From positions 248,001-312,000 of the forward strand of contig NZ_CP126446.1 in the NCBI RefSeq assembly GCF_030166655.1: a DNA stretch of 64,000 nucleotides, given 5' to 3'. Shown piece after piece: positions 51,917-61,004 of the stretch (within the stretch, counting starts at the first letter, position 1; each line of letters starts with the position of its first letter). The translations under genes and the position numbers were made by a program. Source of the stretch: Pontibacillus chungwhensis. Its GTDB lineage: Bacteria > Bacillota > Bacilli > Bacillales > BH030062. The notes beneath the pieces were generated by a model, which was not told where the DNA came from, made no database searches, and saw only the letters and a list, made by a program, of their open reading frames with translations.

Positions 51917-52044
51917 CCTTATATATATGTGGAAAGATGGCCCACACGTTTCTACCCAGCTGCCGAATAAAGCTGGACTATAAGGAGAGAATCGCGCGGT
52001 GCGACCTCTTTCCTTTTTTATTTATGGGAAAGAGGTCTTTTTTT
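51917..52044 (+). promoter_or_regulatory. Purine riboswitch (guanine-class) with terminator
   Basis: P1 is CCTTATA/TATAAGG; P2 is TGTGG/CCACA with GATGG in its loop; J2/3 holds the conserved TTTCTACC; P3 is CAGCT/AGCTG with CCGAATAA in the loop. The base at the specificity position (GAC-TATAAGG) is C, as in guanine or hypoxanthine binders. AAGGAGAGA (51982-51990) can pair with TCTTTCCTT (52007-52015), which is the 5' arm of the terminator GACCTCTTTCC/GGAAAGAGGTC. Ligand binding should therefore stabilise P1 and switch the gene off. Confidence 0.9.
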
Positions 52045-52073
52045 ATCGTGCATACAACGAGAGGTGGAGTTAG

Positions 52074-53012
52074 ATGATGAAGAATGTATATTTAAACCAT
52101 GATGGTGGAGTCGACGATCTTGTGTCGCTTTTCCTTTTATTACAGATGGATGATGTGAACCTGACAGGGGTGGGCGTTATTCCTGCCGATTGTTATTTGG
52201 AGCCTGCTGCTTATGCGAGCCGTAAGATCATCGACCGGTTCGGACATGGGAAGTCGGTTGAAGTTGCGGCATCGAACTCGCGCGGGGTTAACGCGTTTCC
52301 GAAGGACTGGCGCATGCATGCGTTTTATGTGGACGCGCTGCCGCTGTTGAATGAAAAAGGAAGCATCGATGCACCCCTTGCCTCCGTTCCGTCTCACGAG
52401 CATTTGATCAAGACGCTCCGTAAAACGGAGGACAAGACGACGCTCGTGTTCATCGGACCGCTTACGGATCTTGCCCGTGCACTGGATAAAGCGCCGGATA
52501 TTGAAGATAAGATCGAGAAGCTGATCTGGATGGGCGGAACATTCCTTGAGGTTGGAAACGTTGAAGAACCGGAGCACGACGGAACAGCGGAATGGAATGC
52601 ATTTTGGGATCCAGAAGCGGCGAAGCGTGTCTGGGACAGCTCTATTGTCATCGACCTGGTCGCTCTTGAGAGCACGAACATGGTTCCGTTAACGCTCGAC
52701 GTTCGCCAGAAATGGGCATCAGAGCGCGAAGATCTGGGAATTGATTTTCTTGGTCAGTGTTATGCGATGGTTCCACCGCTTGTCCATAATCAGACGAACT
52801 CGACTTACTTTTTGTGGGACGTGTTGACGACGACTACGGTCGGAAATGAAGGGCTTGTGAAGAAAAGAACAGTGAAGAGCATCGTCCATGACTCTGGGGT
52901 CAGCCAGGGAAGAACGGAGTTGTCTGAGAACGGCCGCGAGGTGAATCTTGTGTATGAAGTGGAACGTGATGCGTTCTTTGAATATGTGACAGAGTTATCA
53001 AGACAAGGATAA
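52074..53012 (+). CDS. Nucleoside hydrolase (IunH/RihA-type)
   Basis: 312 residues. The calcium-binding N-terminal motif is NHDGGVDD (first Asp replaced by Asn, as in one branch of the family), followed by FIGPLTDLA and GTAEWNAFWDPEAA. It splits purine or pyrimidine nucleosides to base and ribose. ATG 52074 (or 52077) has GAGGTGGAG upstream. Control by a purine riboswitch fits a role in purine salvage. Codon use is more GC-rich than the flanks. Confidence 0.92.
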   Translation: MMKNVYLNHDGGVDDLVSLFLLLQMDDVNLTGVGVIPADCYLEPAAYASRKIIDRFGHGKSVEVAASNSRGVNAFPKDWRMHAFYVDALPLLNEKGSIDAPLASVPSHEHLIKTLRKTEDKTTLVFIGPLTDLARALDKAPDIEDKIEKLIWMGGTFLEVGNVEEPEHDGTAEWNAFWDPEAAKRVWDSSIVIDLVALESTNMVPLTLDVRQKWASEREDLGIDFLGQCYAMVPPLVHNQTNSTYFLWDVLTTTTVGNEGLVKKRTVKSIVHDSGVSQGRTELSENGREVNLVYEVERDAFFEYVTELSRQG

Positions 53013-53035
53013 TGGAAGAAGACTACTCCCTTAAG

Positions 53036-53080
53036 AAAAGGGTCCTCAATAGGTGAACACACTGTTGAGGACCCTATTTT
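53036..53080 (+). terminator. Terminator stem-loop, repeated family
   Basis: AGGGTCCTCAATAGGTG, loop, ACTGTTGAGGACCCT, then ATTTT. Nearly the same as 51051. Confidence 0.88.
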
Positions 53081-53168
53081 CATGGCTTTTTCCTCAGGTT
53101 ATCTCGTGTATAATAAATACATAAAGTAGGAAGAGGGAACCAGTACTTTACTCCAAGGGGGACAAAGA

Positions 53169-54020
53169 ATGAGAAGGATCATCTTATCAACTGAAAGCGG
53201 TGCTGACTTACCAAGGGATTTAGCGGAGAAGTATGATGTTCAAGTAGTGCCTATGCACATCATCATGGATGGTGAAGATTATTTAGACGGTGAGCTTCCG
53301 GTCCGGGATATTTATGACTACTATGAACGCACGAAGAAGATCCCCTCTACGACCTCCACCAATGCTCACGAGTACGAAGAGTTCTTTACCAATATAAGAG
53401 AGAAATTCCCGGATTGCATCATTGTACATATTGGATATACATCAAAAGCGTCTTCTTCTTTTCAAAATGCTGTGATTGCAGCGGAGGAATTTGAAGACAT
53501 CTACCTCATTGATGCTCTGAACGTTACGGGAGGATTAGCTGCGATTGTATTGTACGCCGCTAATGTATTAGAAGAAGAACCTGACATTAAACCGGAACAG
53601 TTAGTTGAAAAAATAAAGGCCATCGTTCCTAACTCAAGGCTTTCTTTCATACCAGGCAGCCTTGAGTTTCTTAAAGCGGGAGGACGAGTCAGCAATATGG
53701 CTTCTTTGATTGGAACGTTGTTGAAAATAAAGCCATGCATAGAATTGAAGGATGGAAAGCTAATGTCTACAAAGAAGTACCGTGGGAAAATGAGTGGAGC
53801 TACGGAAAAACTCTTTCATGATTACGTAAAGGAATTCAATATTGATCGGAAGCAACTGTATTTTATCTACTCAATAGGTCTTGATGAACAGATCAAGCAG
53901 CGGATGGAGGAGGTTGCTAAAGAAGAAGGATTCGACAATATAAGATGGATCCAAGCGGGCGGTATGATCTCGACCCATTCTGGACCCGGGGGATTTGGTG
54001 TAGCGGGGTTAGAGCAATAG
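53169..54020 (+). CDS. DegV family fatty-acid-binding protein
   Basis: 283 residues. Opening STESGADLPRDLAEKY, then PSTTSTNAHEYEEFF and GYTSKASSSFQNA form the fatty-acid pocket of DegV/FakB proteins, which present fatty acids to the kinase FakA. GGGGGACAAAG precedes the ATG. Confidence 0.93.
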   Translation: MRRIILSTESGADLPRDLAEKYDVQVVPMHIIMDGEDYLDGELPVRDIYDYYERTKKIPSTTSTNAHEYEEFFTNIREKFPDCIIVHIGYTSKASSSFQNAVIAAEEFEDIYLIDALNVTGGLAAIVLYAANVLEEEPDIKPEQLVEKIKAIVPNSRLSFIPGSLEFLKAGGRVSNMASLIGTLLKIKPCIELKDGKLMSTKKYRGKMSGATEKLFHDYVKEFNIDRKQLYFIYSIGLDEQIKQRMEEVAKEEGFDNIRWIQAGGMISTHSGPGGFGVAGLEQ

Positions 54021-54053
54021 CTCGGTGAAAGCTATTGATCGTAAGTCGTATAA

Positions 54054-54080
54054 AAAGGAGGGGAGCTATCCTCCTTTATA
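54054..54080 (+). terminator. Weak terminator-like hairpin after degV
   Basis: AAAGGAGG pairs with CCTCCTTT; the T-tract is short. Confidence 0.45.
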
Positions 54081-54093
54081 TTGGAGGGTTATG

Positions 54094-54462
54094 ATGAAGC
54101 TAATCGTAGGTAGTCTCCTTATTGTTATGAGTATTGTCCACGTCATTTATGGTGAAAAAATGCAAGTGGATGAAATAAAGAAACTTCATGCTAGCAACAT
54201 ATTAATGGGATCGTTTAGAGTAATGTCTTTACAGGGCGGGATGCTTCTATTTGCAGTGGGGATCGTAGAGATCTTAACGTTTTACAATTTAATTGTATTA
54301 TCAGGGGTTGCAGCATATATCCCATTAGGCATTCTTTGTTTGAATGTAGTATCCCTTCTCACCGTTTCTCTCATTAAACACCCAGAATTGATCAAAGCTA
54401 CAATCCCTCAGCTTCTAATCTTTCTAATCATCATAATTCTTGAATTACTGAGTGTTCGTTAG
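54094..54462 (+). CDS. Small four-helix membrane protein of unknown function
   Basis: 122 residues from ATG 54094, which has GGAGGG five bases upstream (earlier in-frame ATG codons are too close to it or inside the hairpin). Hydrophobic segments at about 2-20, 45-66, 70-92 and 101-118. I do not recognise the family. Confidence 0.7.
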   Translation: MKLIVGSLLIVMSIVHVIYGEKMQVDEIKKLHASNILMGSFRVMSLQGGMLLFAVGIVEILTFYNLIVLSGVAAYIPLGILCLNVVSLLTVSLIKHPELIKATIPQLLIFLIIIILELLSVR

Positions 54463-54561
54463 CTTTCAAAGTGGCGCATGTTAGAGGTAGGGGGGAGATT
54501 TCTGGCGCCTATATGTTTTGCTTCATAAAGATTCTTTTACACGCGTTAATATTTCTGCTTT

Positions 54562-54592
54562 AAAAAGCCTTCCGAAGTGAGGAAGGCTTTTA
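54562..54592. terminator. Bidirectional terminator before aceA
   Basis: AAAAGCCTTCC pairs with GGAAGGCTTTT; T runs on both strands. Confidence 0.88.
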
Positions 54593-54602
54593 GTATACAT
54601 CT

Positions 54603-55898
54603 TTATTTCGAGTGAATGTTTTCATCTAGGAACTGCTCTTCCTCCGTAGACCCCTTCAAAGCCACGGTCGAAGACGTCCCGCCAGAGATCACTTGTGCCA
54701 CTTCATCAAAGTACCCTGTTCCAACCTCACGCTGGTGGCGCGTTGCGGAATAGCCGTCTTGCTCACTCGCAAATTCAGCCTGCTGTAATTCGGAATAAGC
54801 TTCCATGCCTCTTTCTTTGTACTGTCTCGATAGCTCGAACATGCTGTGATTGAGGGCGTGGAACCCAGCTAGTGTGACGAATTGGAACTTGTAGCCCATC
54901 TTGCTAAGCTCTTGTTGGAACTGAGCGATCGTTTCATCGCTCAATTTCTTCTTCCAGTTGAAAGAAGGGGAGCAGTTGTAGGCGAGTAATTTGCCTGGGT
55001 ACTTCTCATGAATGGCTTCTGCGAACTGTTTCGCTTCATCAAGATTTGGCTCAGAGGTTTCGCACCAGACCAAATCAGCATAAGGGGCATAAGAAAGCCC
55101 GCGCGCAATGGCCTGATCGAGGCCTGCCCGTGTTTTGTAAAACCCTTCAGCTGTTCGTTCACCGGTAAGGAAAGGAGCATCTTCTGGATCGATGTCGCTT
55201 GTGATTAAGTCAGCCGCATTGGCATCTGTACGGGCGATAATGATCGTCGGAACGCCCATGACATCAGCTGCGAAGCGTGCTGAAATTAAATTCCTGACAG
55301 CGGTTTGAGTAGGGAGCAATACTTTCCCGCCAAGATGGCCGCATTTCTTCTCTGATGAGAGCTGATCTTCGAAGTGGACAGCTGAAGCACCGGCTTCAAT
55401 CATGCTTTTCATCAGTTCAAACACGTTGAGCTGCCCACCGAAACCTGCTTCTGCATCCGCCACAATCGGAGCAAACCAATCGATTTCGTTATGTCCTTCC
55501 ATATGATGAATCTGATCGGCCCGCTGAAGCGCCTGGTTAATACGTTTCACCACTTGAGGGACGCTGTTGGCTGGGTACAGGCTTTGATCCGGGTACATAT
55601 GACCTGATAGATTTGCATCAGCGGCTACTTGCCAACCGCTTAAATAGATAGCTTTCAGCCCAGCTTTTACTTGCTGCATTGCCTGGTTACCCGTTAGCGC
55701 GCCAAGGGCATGCACATATGTTTCTTCATGAAGGAGGCGCCAAAGTTTTCTCGCCCCTTGATCAGCAAGCGTGTACTCGATATCAATCGAGCCTCTTAAC
55801 TTAATCACATCCTCTGCATCATAAGGACGCGTCACATGTCCATATCGGCTCTCATCGTTCCATGCTTTCAATAGTTTCTCTATACGTTCTTTCGTCAT
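54603..55898 (-). CDS. aceA: Isocitrate lyase
   Basis: 431 residues. Catalytic loop [17 protein letters not shown]-like [10 protein letters not shown] and the SPSFNWKK block are conserved. It cleaves isocitrate to glyoxylate and succinate, allowing growth on acetate or fatty acids. It lies 15 bases behind aceB, with GGGGGATGG as ribosome site, forming an aceBA operon. B. subtilis 168 lacks this shunt, so this is an addition relative to that genome. Confidence 0.97.
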   Translation of the reverse strand: MTKERIEKLLKAWNDESRYGHVTRPYDAEDVIKLRGSIDIEYTLADQGARKLWRLLHEETYVHALGALTGNQAMQQVKAGLKAIYLSGWQVAADANLSGHMYPDQSLYPANSVPQVVKRINQALQRADQIHHMEGHNEIDWFAPIVADAEAGFGGQLNVFELMKSMIEAGASAVHFEDQLSSEKKCGHLGGKVLLPTQTAVRNLISARFAADVMGVPTIIIARTDANAADLITSDIDPEDAPFLTGERTAEGFYKTRAGLDQAIARGLSYAPYADLVWCETSEPNLDEAKQFAEAIHEKYPGKLLAYNCSPSFNWKKKLSDETIAQFQQELSKMGYKFQFVTLAGFHALNHSMFELSRQYKERGMEAYSELQQAEFASEQDGYSATRHQREVGTGYFDEVAQVISGGTSSTVALKGSTEEEQFLDENIHSK

Positions 55899-55913
55899 CT
55901 TCTACCATCCCCC

Positions 55914-57506
55914 TTAAGATAAATGCTTATAGGCTTCGAGCGTTAAAAACTCAGCGAAATCGTCATCTTGAACCAACGTATCGAATAAAGCTTCAGCCTC
56001 TTCAAAAGATCCCTCCTGAAAGGCCTCAAGGCCAACTTCTTGTTCGATCGCGATCATTTCTTCCTTCTTCCATTGCGTCACTAATTCAAGAGTGACCTTC
56101 CTGCCATCATCCAAGATTCCCTTAGGATGACGAATCCACTGCCAGATTTGAGCACGGGAAATCTCAGCCGTTGCAGCGTCTTCCATCAGGTTATGGATCG
56201 GGGCTGCGCCTCTGCCGTCGAGCCAGGAGGCCAAGTATTGAATTCCAACATTGATATTCATCCTGACGCCACTTTCAGTTATAGATCCTTCTGGTATCTC
56301 AAGTAAATTCGCTTCTGTAATCTTGAAATCCGTTCGTAATCGACTGATCTGGTTCGGTGTACACATGTGCTCGTTAAAGACGTCCATTGCCGTTTCGACC
56401 ATGGCAGGGTGAGCGACCCATGTACCGTCATGGCCGTCCGTTACTTCTCTTTGTTTATCGGATTGGACTTTTAGAAATGCGTCTTTGTTTCGCTGTTCAT
56501 CGTTCTTTACAGGAATCTGAGCGGCCATTCCTCCAATCGCTGGCGCTCCTCTCCGATGGCAAGTTTGAATCGTGAGAAGAGAATAGGCTCTCATAAAAGG
56601 ACTAGTCATCGTTACTTCAGAGCGGTCAGGGAGAATGACATGTGGATCATGACGGAATTTCTTCAGATAGCTGAAGATGTAATCCCAACGCCCGCAATTT
56701 AAACCAGCCGAATGGTCTTTCAGTTCATACAGGATTTCATCCATTTCAAATGCGGCCAGGATCGTCTCTAGTAAAACCGTCGCCTTAATGGTTCCGGCCG
56801 GAATGTTTAAGGTTTTTTGAGAAAATAGGAAGACATCATTCCACAGCCTTGCCTCTAAATGGTTCTCAAGCTTCGGCAGGTAAAAGTAAGGCCCTGAGCC
56901 TTTCTCGATGAGCTGCTGCGCGTTATGAAAGAAATAAAGTCCAAAATCAACTAAGCTCGCAGAAGCGGTCTCGCCGTTTAAGTTCATATGCTTCTCCTCA
57001 AGGTGCCAGCCTCTCGGGCGAACCATTAGAGTAGCGGTGTCTTTCTTTAATGTATACACTTTGCCCTTGTCATTCTGGAAAGAAATCGTTCCCCTGATAG
57101 CATCTCTAAGATTGATCTGCCCTTGAATCGTATTGCCCCAGGTAGGGGAATTGGCATCTTCGAAATCCGCCATAAACACCTTAGCCCCTGAGTTCAGTCC
57201 ATTGATGACCATTTTTCGATCAACAGGCCCTGTTATTTCAACCCGCCGATCCTGCAAATCACGGGGGAGAGGAGCAACGCGCCACTCCGTCTCTCGAACA
57301 GAGGCAGAGTCTTTCGGGAAGGAAGGTTTCACTCCCGTGTTTAATTGGCTCTGGATTTCTCTCCGCTTTGCTAATAGCTCTAATCTTCTAGAGTTAAAAC
57401 GATGATGAAGTTGTTCTAAGAAAGCTAAAGCCTCCGGTGTCAATATCTCAGCAAAGGAAGGAGAAAGCTCTCCCTCCACCACCCAGTTGTTTGTTATCTT
57501 TTCCAC
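55914..57506 (-). CDS. aceB: Malate synthase A
   Basis: 530 residues. Conserved blocks include FMADFEDANSPTW, MVRPRGWHL and GTWVAHP. It condenses glyoxylate with acetyl-CoA to malate. The start is GTG with AAGGTGG seven bases upstream. First gene of the glyoxylate operon. Confidence 0.97.
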   Translation of the reverse strand: MEKITNNWVVEGELSPSFAEILTPEALAFLEQLHHRFNSRRLELLAKRREIQSQLNTGVKPSFPKDSASVRETEWRVAPLPRDLQDRRVEITGPVDRKMVINGLNSGAKVFMADFEDANSPTWGNTIQGQINLRDAIRGTISFQNDKGKVYTLKKDTATLMVRPRGWHLEEKHMNLNGETASASLVDFGLYFFHNAQQLIEKGSGPYFYLPKLENHLEARLWNDVFLFSQKTLNIPAGTIKATVLLETILAAFEMDEILYELKDHSAGLNCGRWDYIFSYLKKFRHDPHVILPDRSEVTMTSPFMRAYSLLTIQTCHRRGAPAIGGMAAQIPVKNDEQRNKDAFLKVQSDKQREVTDGHDGTWVAHPAMVETAMDVFNEHMCTPNQISRLRTDFKITEANLLEIPEGSITESGVRMNINVGIQYLASWLDGRGAAPIHNLMEDAATAEISRAQIWQWIRHPKGILDDGRKVTLELVTQWKKEEMIAIEQEVGLEAFQEGSFEEAEALFDTLVQDDDFAEFLTLEAYKHLS

Positions 57507-57563
57507 ACAAACGCCACCTTTTTAAAGGATTCAAAACCTTTTGTTGTTGCTATAAAACAGAAG

Positions 57564-57683
57564 CTACTCATCTTTCTTAGAAAGACAACGATCGCATTCC
57601 ATCATGTACGTATAAACCTGCGCCTTCGCCTCTGTACCACACTGAGGACAAGAAACCGTCCCTTTTTGATCTGAATGTTTCAT
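57564..57683 (-). CDS. Small zinc-ribbon protein (YhfH-like)
   Basis: 39 residues, too short for most gene finders: MKHSDQKGTVSCPQCG, then ECDRC, so two CxxC pairs 16 residues apart. AAAGGAGCGAATAATT lies directly before the ATG. It resembles the YhfH family of tiny Bacillus zinc-ribbon proteins; role unknown. It lies upstream of aceBA on the same strand, and could be read into it. Confidence 0.7.
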   Translation of the reverse strand: MKHSDQKGTVSCPQCGTEAKAQVYTYMMECDRCLSKKDE

Positions 57684-57834
57684 AATTATTCGCTCCTTTT
57701 ATATAACAAAATTTTAATTTTGCTAACTGTGATGGTACAGATTACGCAAGAGGGCTTGGATGTGTAACTGTTATTTTCATTATTTCGGAAACTCTTAGTT
57801 TAGAGAATGTTTCCGTTAGCTTTTATGGGATGTA

Positions 57835-57895
57835 AGGCGTGCCTGGAAACTACTCGCTTTCCTGTGGGGAGCTAGTGAGCCTCCTCAGACGCCCC
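57835..57895. repeat. Fragment of a dispersed Bacillaceae repeat
   Basis: CTCGCTTTCCTGTGGGGAGC and GAGCCTCCTCAGACGC match, from memory, a repeat (CTCGCTTTCCGCGGGGAGC...GAGCCTCCTC) common between genes of Bacillus and relatives. Confidence 0.5.
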
Positions 57896-57940
57896 CAGCT
57901 CATACAAACGTAACGGCCCTATACTCCAAAGATTCGATTG

Positions 57941-57967
57941 TTCACAAATTTGTGAAATGTTTCACAA
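57941..57967 (+). promoter_or_regulatory. Rex operator upstream of the small gene and adhE
   Basis: TTGTGAAATGTTTCACAA (57950-57967) is a perfect palindromic Rex site. It overlaps a second palindrome, TTCACAAATTTGTGAA (57941-57956), so three half-sites alternate. It lies just upstream of the extended -10 at 57989. Confidence 0.9.
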
Positions 57968-57985
57968 ACCGTAAGCACTCTCTGG

Positions 57986-57994
57986 TGATATGAT
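57986..57994 (+). promoter_or_regulatory. Extended -10 promoter element
   Basis: TGATATGAT: a TG-n motif with TATGAT; the -35 region is occupied by the Rex site. Confidence 0.5.
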
Positions 57995-58027
57995 ATAACC
58001 AACCAAAGAAAACAAGGAGTGATAACC

Positions 58028-58255
58028 ATGATCCTCTGCAAATGGCAAGACTTCACCACGGACACTGAAACCTACACACTTGAATTGTTTGAACAAAGTT
58101 TAGGCGATGAGTTTAAAGCAATGATGTTAGAGGATGGAGAAGAAATCCCATCATATATCTGGACGACCAATCATGTTGTGATGATTAAACAGAACGCACG
58201 GATGTATAAAGATATTTCCTTTGTTAAAATTCCGCGTAACCCAGTTTGTGCTTAA
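58028..58255 (+). CDS. Small acidic protein of unknown function, Rex-controlled
   Basis: 75 residues, acidic in the middle (EDGEEIP), no membrane segment or cysteine motif. AGGAG lies eight bases before ATG 58028; a GTG at 58019 is too close. It sits between two Rex operators, 66 bases before adhE, so it should be expressed when NADH is high. I do not recognise it. Confidence 0.75.
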   Translation: MILCKWQDFTTDTETYTLELFEQSLGDEFKAMMLEDGEEIPSYIWTTNHVVMIKQNARMYKDISFVKIPRNPVCA

Positions 58256-58284
58256 GGGATAAGAAGTGCTTTTTATAAATAATC

Positions 58285-58302
58285 ATGTGAAATAATTCAC
58301 AA
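58285..58302 (+). promoter_or_regulatory. Second Rex operator, before adhE
   Basis: ATGTGAAATAATTCACAA, 17 of 18 positions of the Rex palindrome, 20 bases before the adhE start; it overlaps a TATTAT that may be a -10 box. Confidence 0.85.
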
Positions 58303-58321
58303 TATTATGGGGGGTTTAAAA

Positions 58322-60925
58322 ATGGCTGTTGAGGAAAAGCAGTTAAAACTCGAAAAGGCTTCAAAAATGGTGGACGTACTGGTGGCAAATGGGAAAAAGG
58401 CTTTAGTGGGAATGAAGGAACTGAGCCAGGAGCAAATTGATTTCATAGTGAAGGAAATGGCTCTTGCTGGATTGGATCAACACATGCCCCTTGCGAAATT
58501 AGCAGTAGAAGAAACAAAACGCGGGGTTTATGAAGATAAAATTATTAAAAACTTGTTTTCAACGGAATACATTTATCACAACATTAAATACGATAAAACT
58601 GTCGGCGTCATCAACGATGTAAGGGAAGAGGGCATGGTAGAAATCGCAGAGCCGGTTGGTGTGATTGCTGGTGTGACACCTGTTACGAATCCAACTTCAA
58701 CGACTATGTTTAAAGCGATTACGTCGATTAAAACAGGAAATCCGATTATCTTTGCTTTCCATCCTTCTGCTCAGAGATGTAGTACAGAAGCAGCCAGAGT
58801 GTTAAGAGATGCAGCCGTTCGTGCTGGGGCACCGGAACACTGTATCCAATGGATCGAGGCTCCTTCTTTAGAAGCGACGCAGCAACTGATGAATCATGAT
58901 GGGATCTCTTTAATTCTGGCTACAGGTGGTGCTGGAATGGTGAAGTCAGCCTATAGCTCAGGGAAACCAGCCCTTGGAGTGGGGCCTGGTAACGTTCCTT
59001 GTTATATTGAGAAGACCGCGAATCTAAAACGATCCGTGAATGACCTGATCCTTTCCAAAACGTTTGATAATGGAATGATTTGTGCATCTGAGCAAGCAGT
59101 CATTATTGATCAAGAAATCTATGAGGACGTTAAACAGGAAATGATCGATAACAAATGCTATTTCTTAAATCCTTCCGAACGAGCCAAAGTCGAGAAGCTG
59201 GTTATAAATGAGCATTCCTGTGCCGTTAATGCAGATATTGTAGGGAAGCCAGCCTTTGAGATTGCCCAAATGGCAGGGATCACGGTTCCTGAAGATACAA
59301 AGATGTTAGTAGCAGAATTAAAAGGAGTAGGCCCTAAACACCCACTATCCCGCGAAAAGCTTAGCCCGGTTCTAGCCTGTTACCGAGTTCATTCAACAGA
59401 GGAAGGGTTCAAAAGAGCTGAAGAAATGCTAGAGTTTGGTGGGTTAGGTCACTCCGCTGTCATTCACTCAGAAGATCAAGGGGTCATCGATGCTTTCGGA
59501 TTAAGGATGAAAGCGGGCCGGCTTATTGTAAATGCTCCATCCTCACAAGGGGCTATTGGCGATATTTATAATGCTTACATGCCTTCATTGACACTCGGAT
59601 GCGGAACCTACGGAGGGAACTCTGTTTCAACGAATGTTGGTGCTGTTCACTTAATTAATGTCAAGAAAATGGCGAAACGAACCAATAACATGCAATGGTT
59701 TAAGATTCCTCCTAAAATTTACTTCGAGAAGAACTCTATTCAATATTTAGCGAAGATGCCGAAGATCTCAAGAGCCTTTATCGTGACAGACGAAGGTATG
59801 GTGAAACTGGGATATGTAGATAAAATCTTGCACTACTTACGGAAACGTCCAGATTATGTGCACTGTGAAATCTTCTCTGATGTTGAAACGGATCCATCTA
59901 GTGACACAGTGATGCGTGGGGCGGAAATGATGAAGCAATTCCAGCCAGACGTGATTATCGCATTAGGTGGAGGATCCGCGATGGATGCCGCCAAGGGAAT
60001 GTGGCTCTTCTACGAACAACCAGACACAGATTTCAACGGGTTAAAGCAGAAATTCTTAGACATTCGAAAACGTGTATTCAAATACCCTGAACTTGGATTA
60101 CAAGCCCAATTTGTAGCGATTCCTACCACATCAGGAACAGGTTCAGAGGTCACATCCTTCTCGGTTATTACCGATAAAGAAGAGAATGTGAAATACCCGT
60201 TAGCTGATTATGAGCTCACACCCGACGTTGCCATTATTGATCCGCAGTTTGTGATGACCGTACCAAAAGTCGTCACTGCCGATACAGGCATGGACGTCCT
60301 GACTCATGCGATTGAAGCGTACGTATCGAATATGGCAAACGATTATACAGACGGACTTGCGATGAAAGCAATCCAGCTTGTGTTTGAGTATCTGCCAAGA
60401 GCGTACCGGAATGGAGATAAGGATGAAGAAGCTCGTGAGAAGATGCATAATGCATCAACGATCGCTGGAATGGCTTTTGCCAATGCATTCTTAGGGATTA
60501 ACCATAGTTTGGCTCATAAACTAGGCGCTGAGTTCCATATTGCACACGGGCGGTCAAACGCCATTTTGATGCCACACGTCATCCGTTTCAATGCACTGAA
60601 ACCGACGAAGTTTACGGCCTTCCCTAAATATGAACACTTTAAAGCTGATGTCCGCTATGCTGAAATCGCTCGTATGCTCGGTTTACCAGCTCGTACGACC
60701 GAGGAAGGCGTTGAGAGTTTAGTGCAAGCCATTGTGAACTTGGCTAAGGAATTGAATATCCCAATGAGCATAGCTGAGAATGGGGTAGATGCAAAAGAGT
60801 TTGAAGCCAAGGTAGATCGATTAGCCGACCGTGCGTTTGAAGACCAATGCACAACGGCAAATCCTAAATTGCCGCTCGTAACAGAGCTAGCAGAAGTTTA
60901 TCGTCAAGCGTATAAAGGGGTCTAA
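58322..60925 (+). CDS. adhE: Bifunctional aldehyde-alcohol dehydrogenase AdhE
   Basis: 867 residues, full family length. The N-terminal aldehyde dehydrogenase half (to about 440) has its catalytic Cys in NGMICASEQA; the C-terminal iron alcohol dehydrogenase half has GGGSAMDAAK and the iron ligands in HSLAHKLGAEFHIAHGRSNA. It turns acetyl-CoA into ethanol and reoxidises two NADH. The start at 58322 has a G-rich site (GGGGGG). Two Rex operators precede it. Confidence 0.97.
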   Translation: MAVEEKQLKLEKASKMVDVLVANGKKALVGMKELSQEQIDFIVKEMALAGLDQHMPLAKLAVEETKRGVYEDKIIKNLFSTEYIYHNIKYDKTVGVINDVREEGMVEIAEPVGVIAGVTPVTNPTSTTMFKAITSIKTGNPIIFAFHPSAQRCSTEAARVLRDAAVRAGAPEHCIQWIEAPSLEATQQLMNHDGISLILATGGAGMVKSAYSSGKPALGVGPGNVPCYIEKTANLKRSVNDLILSKTFDNGMICASEQAVIIDQEIYEDVKQEMIDNKCYFLNPSERAKVEKLVINEHSCAVNADIVGKPAFEIAQMAGITVPEDTKMLVAELKGVGPKHPLSREKLSPVLACYRVHSTEEGFKRAEEMLEFGGLGHSAVIHSEDQGVIDAFGLRMKAGRLIVNAPSSQGAIGDIYNAYMPSLTLGCGTYGGNSVSTNVGAVHLINVKKMAKRTNNMQWFKIPPKIYFEKNSIQYLAKMPKISRAFIVTDEGMVKLGYVDKILHYLRKRPDYVHCEIFSDVETDPSSDTVMRGAEMMKQFQPDVIIALGGGSAMDAAKGMWLFYEQPDTDFNGLKQKFLDIRKRVFKYPELGLQAQFVAIPTTSGTGSEVTSFSVITDKEENVKYPLADYELTPDVAIIDPQFVMTVPKVVTADTGMDVLTHAIEAYVSNMANDYTDGLAMKAIQLVFEYLPRAYRNGDKDEEAREKMHNASTIAGMAFANAFLGINHSLAHKLGAEFHIAHGRSNAILMPHVIRFNALKPTKFTAFPKYEHFKADVRYAEIARMLGLPARTTEEGVESLVQAIVNLAKELNIPMSIAENGVDAKEFEAKVDRLADRAFEDQCTTANPKLPLVTELAEVYRQAYKGV

Positions 60926-60940
60926 CAAAGGACCGTTTTT

Positions 60941-60971
60941 AAGCCTTCTACACGTGTAGAAGGCTTTTTTT
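60941..60971 (+). terminator. adhE terminator
   Basis: AAGCCTTCTACACGTGTAGAAGGCTT, an almost unbroken palindrome, then TTTTT. Confidence 0.92.
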
Positions 60972-61004
60972 CATGGGGAGAAAACGGGTGCTGGTGTCTC
61001 TCTT

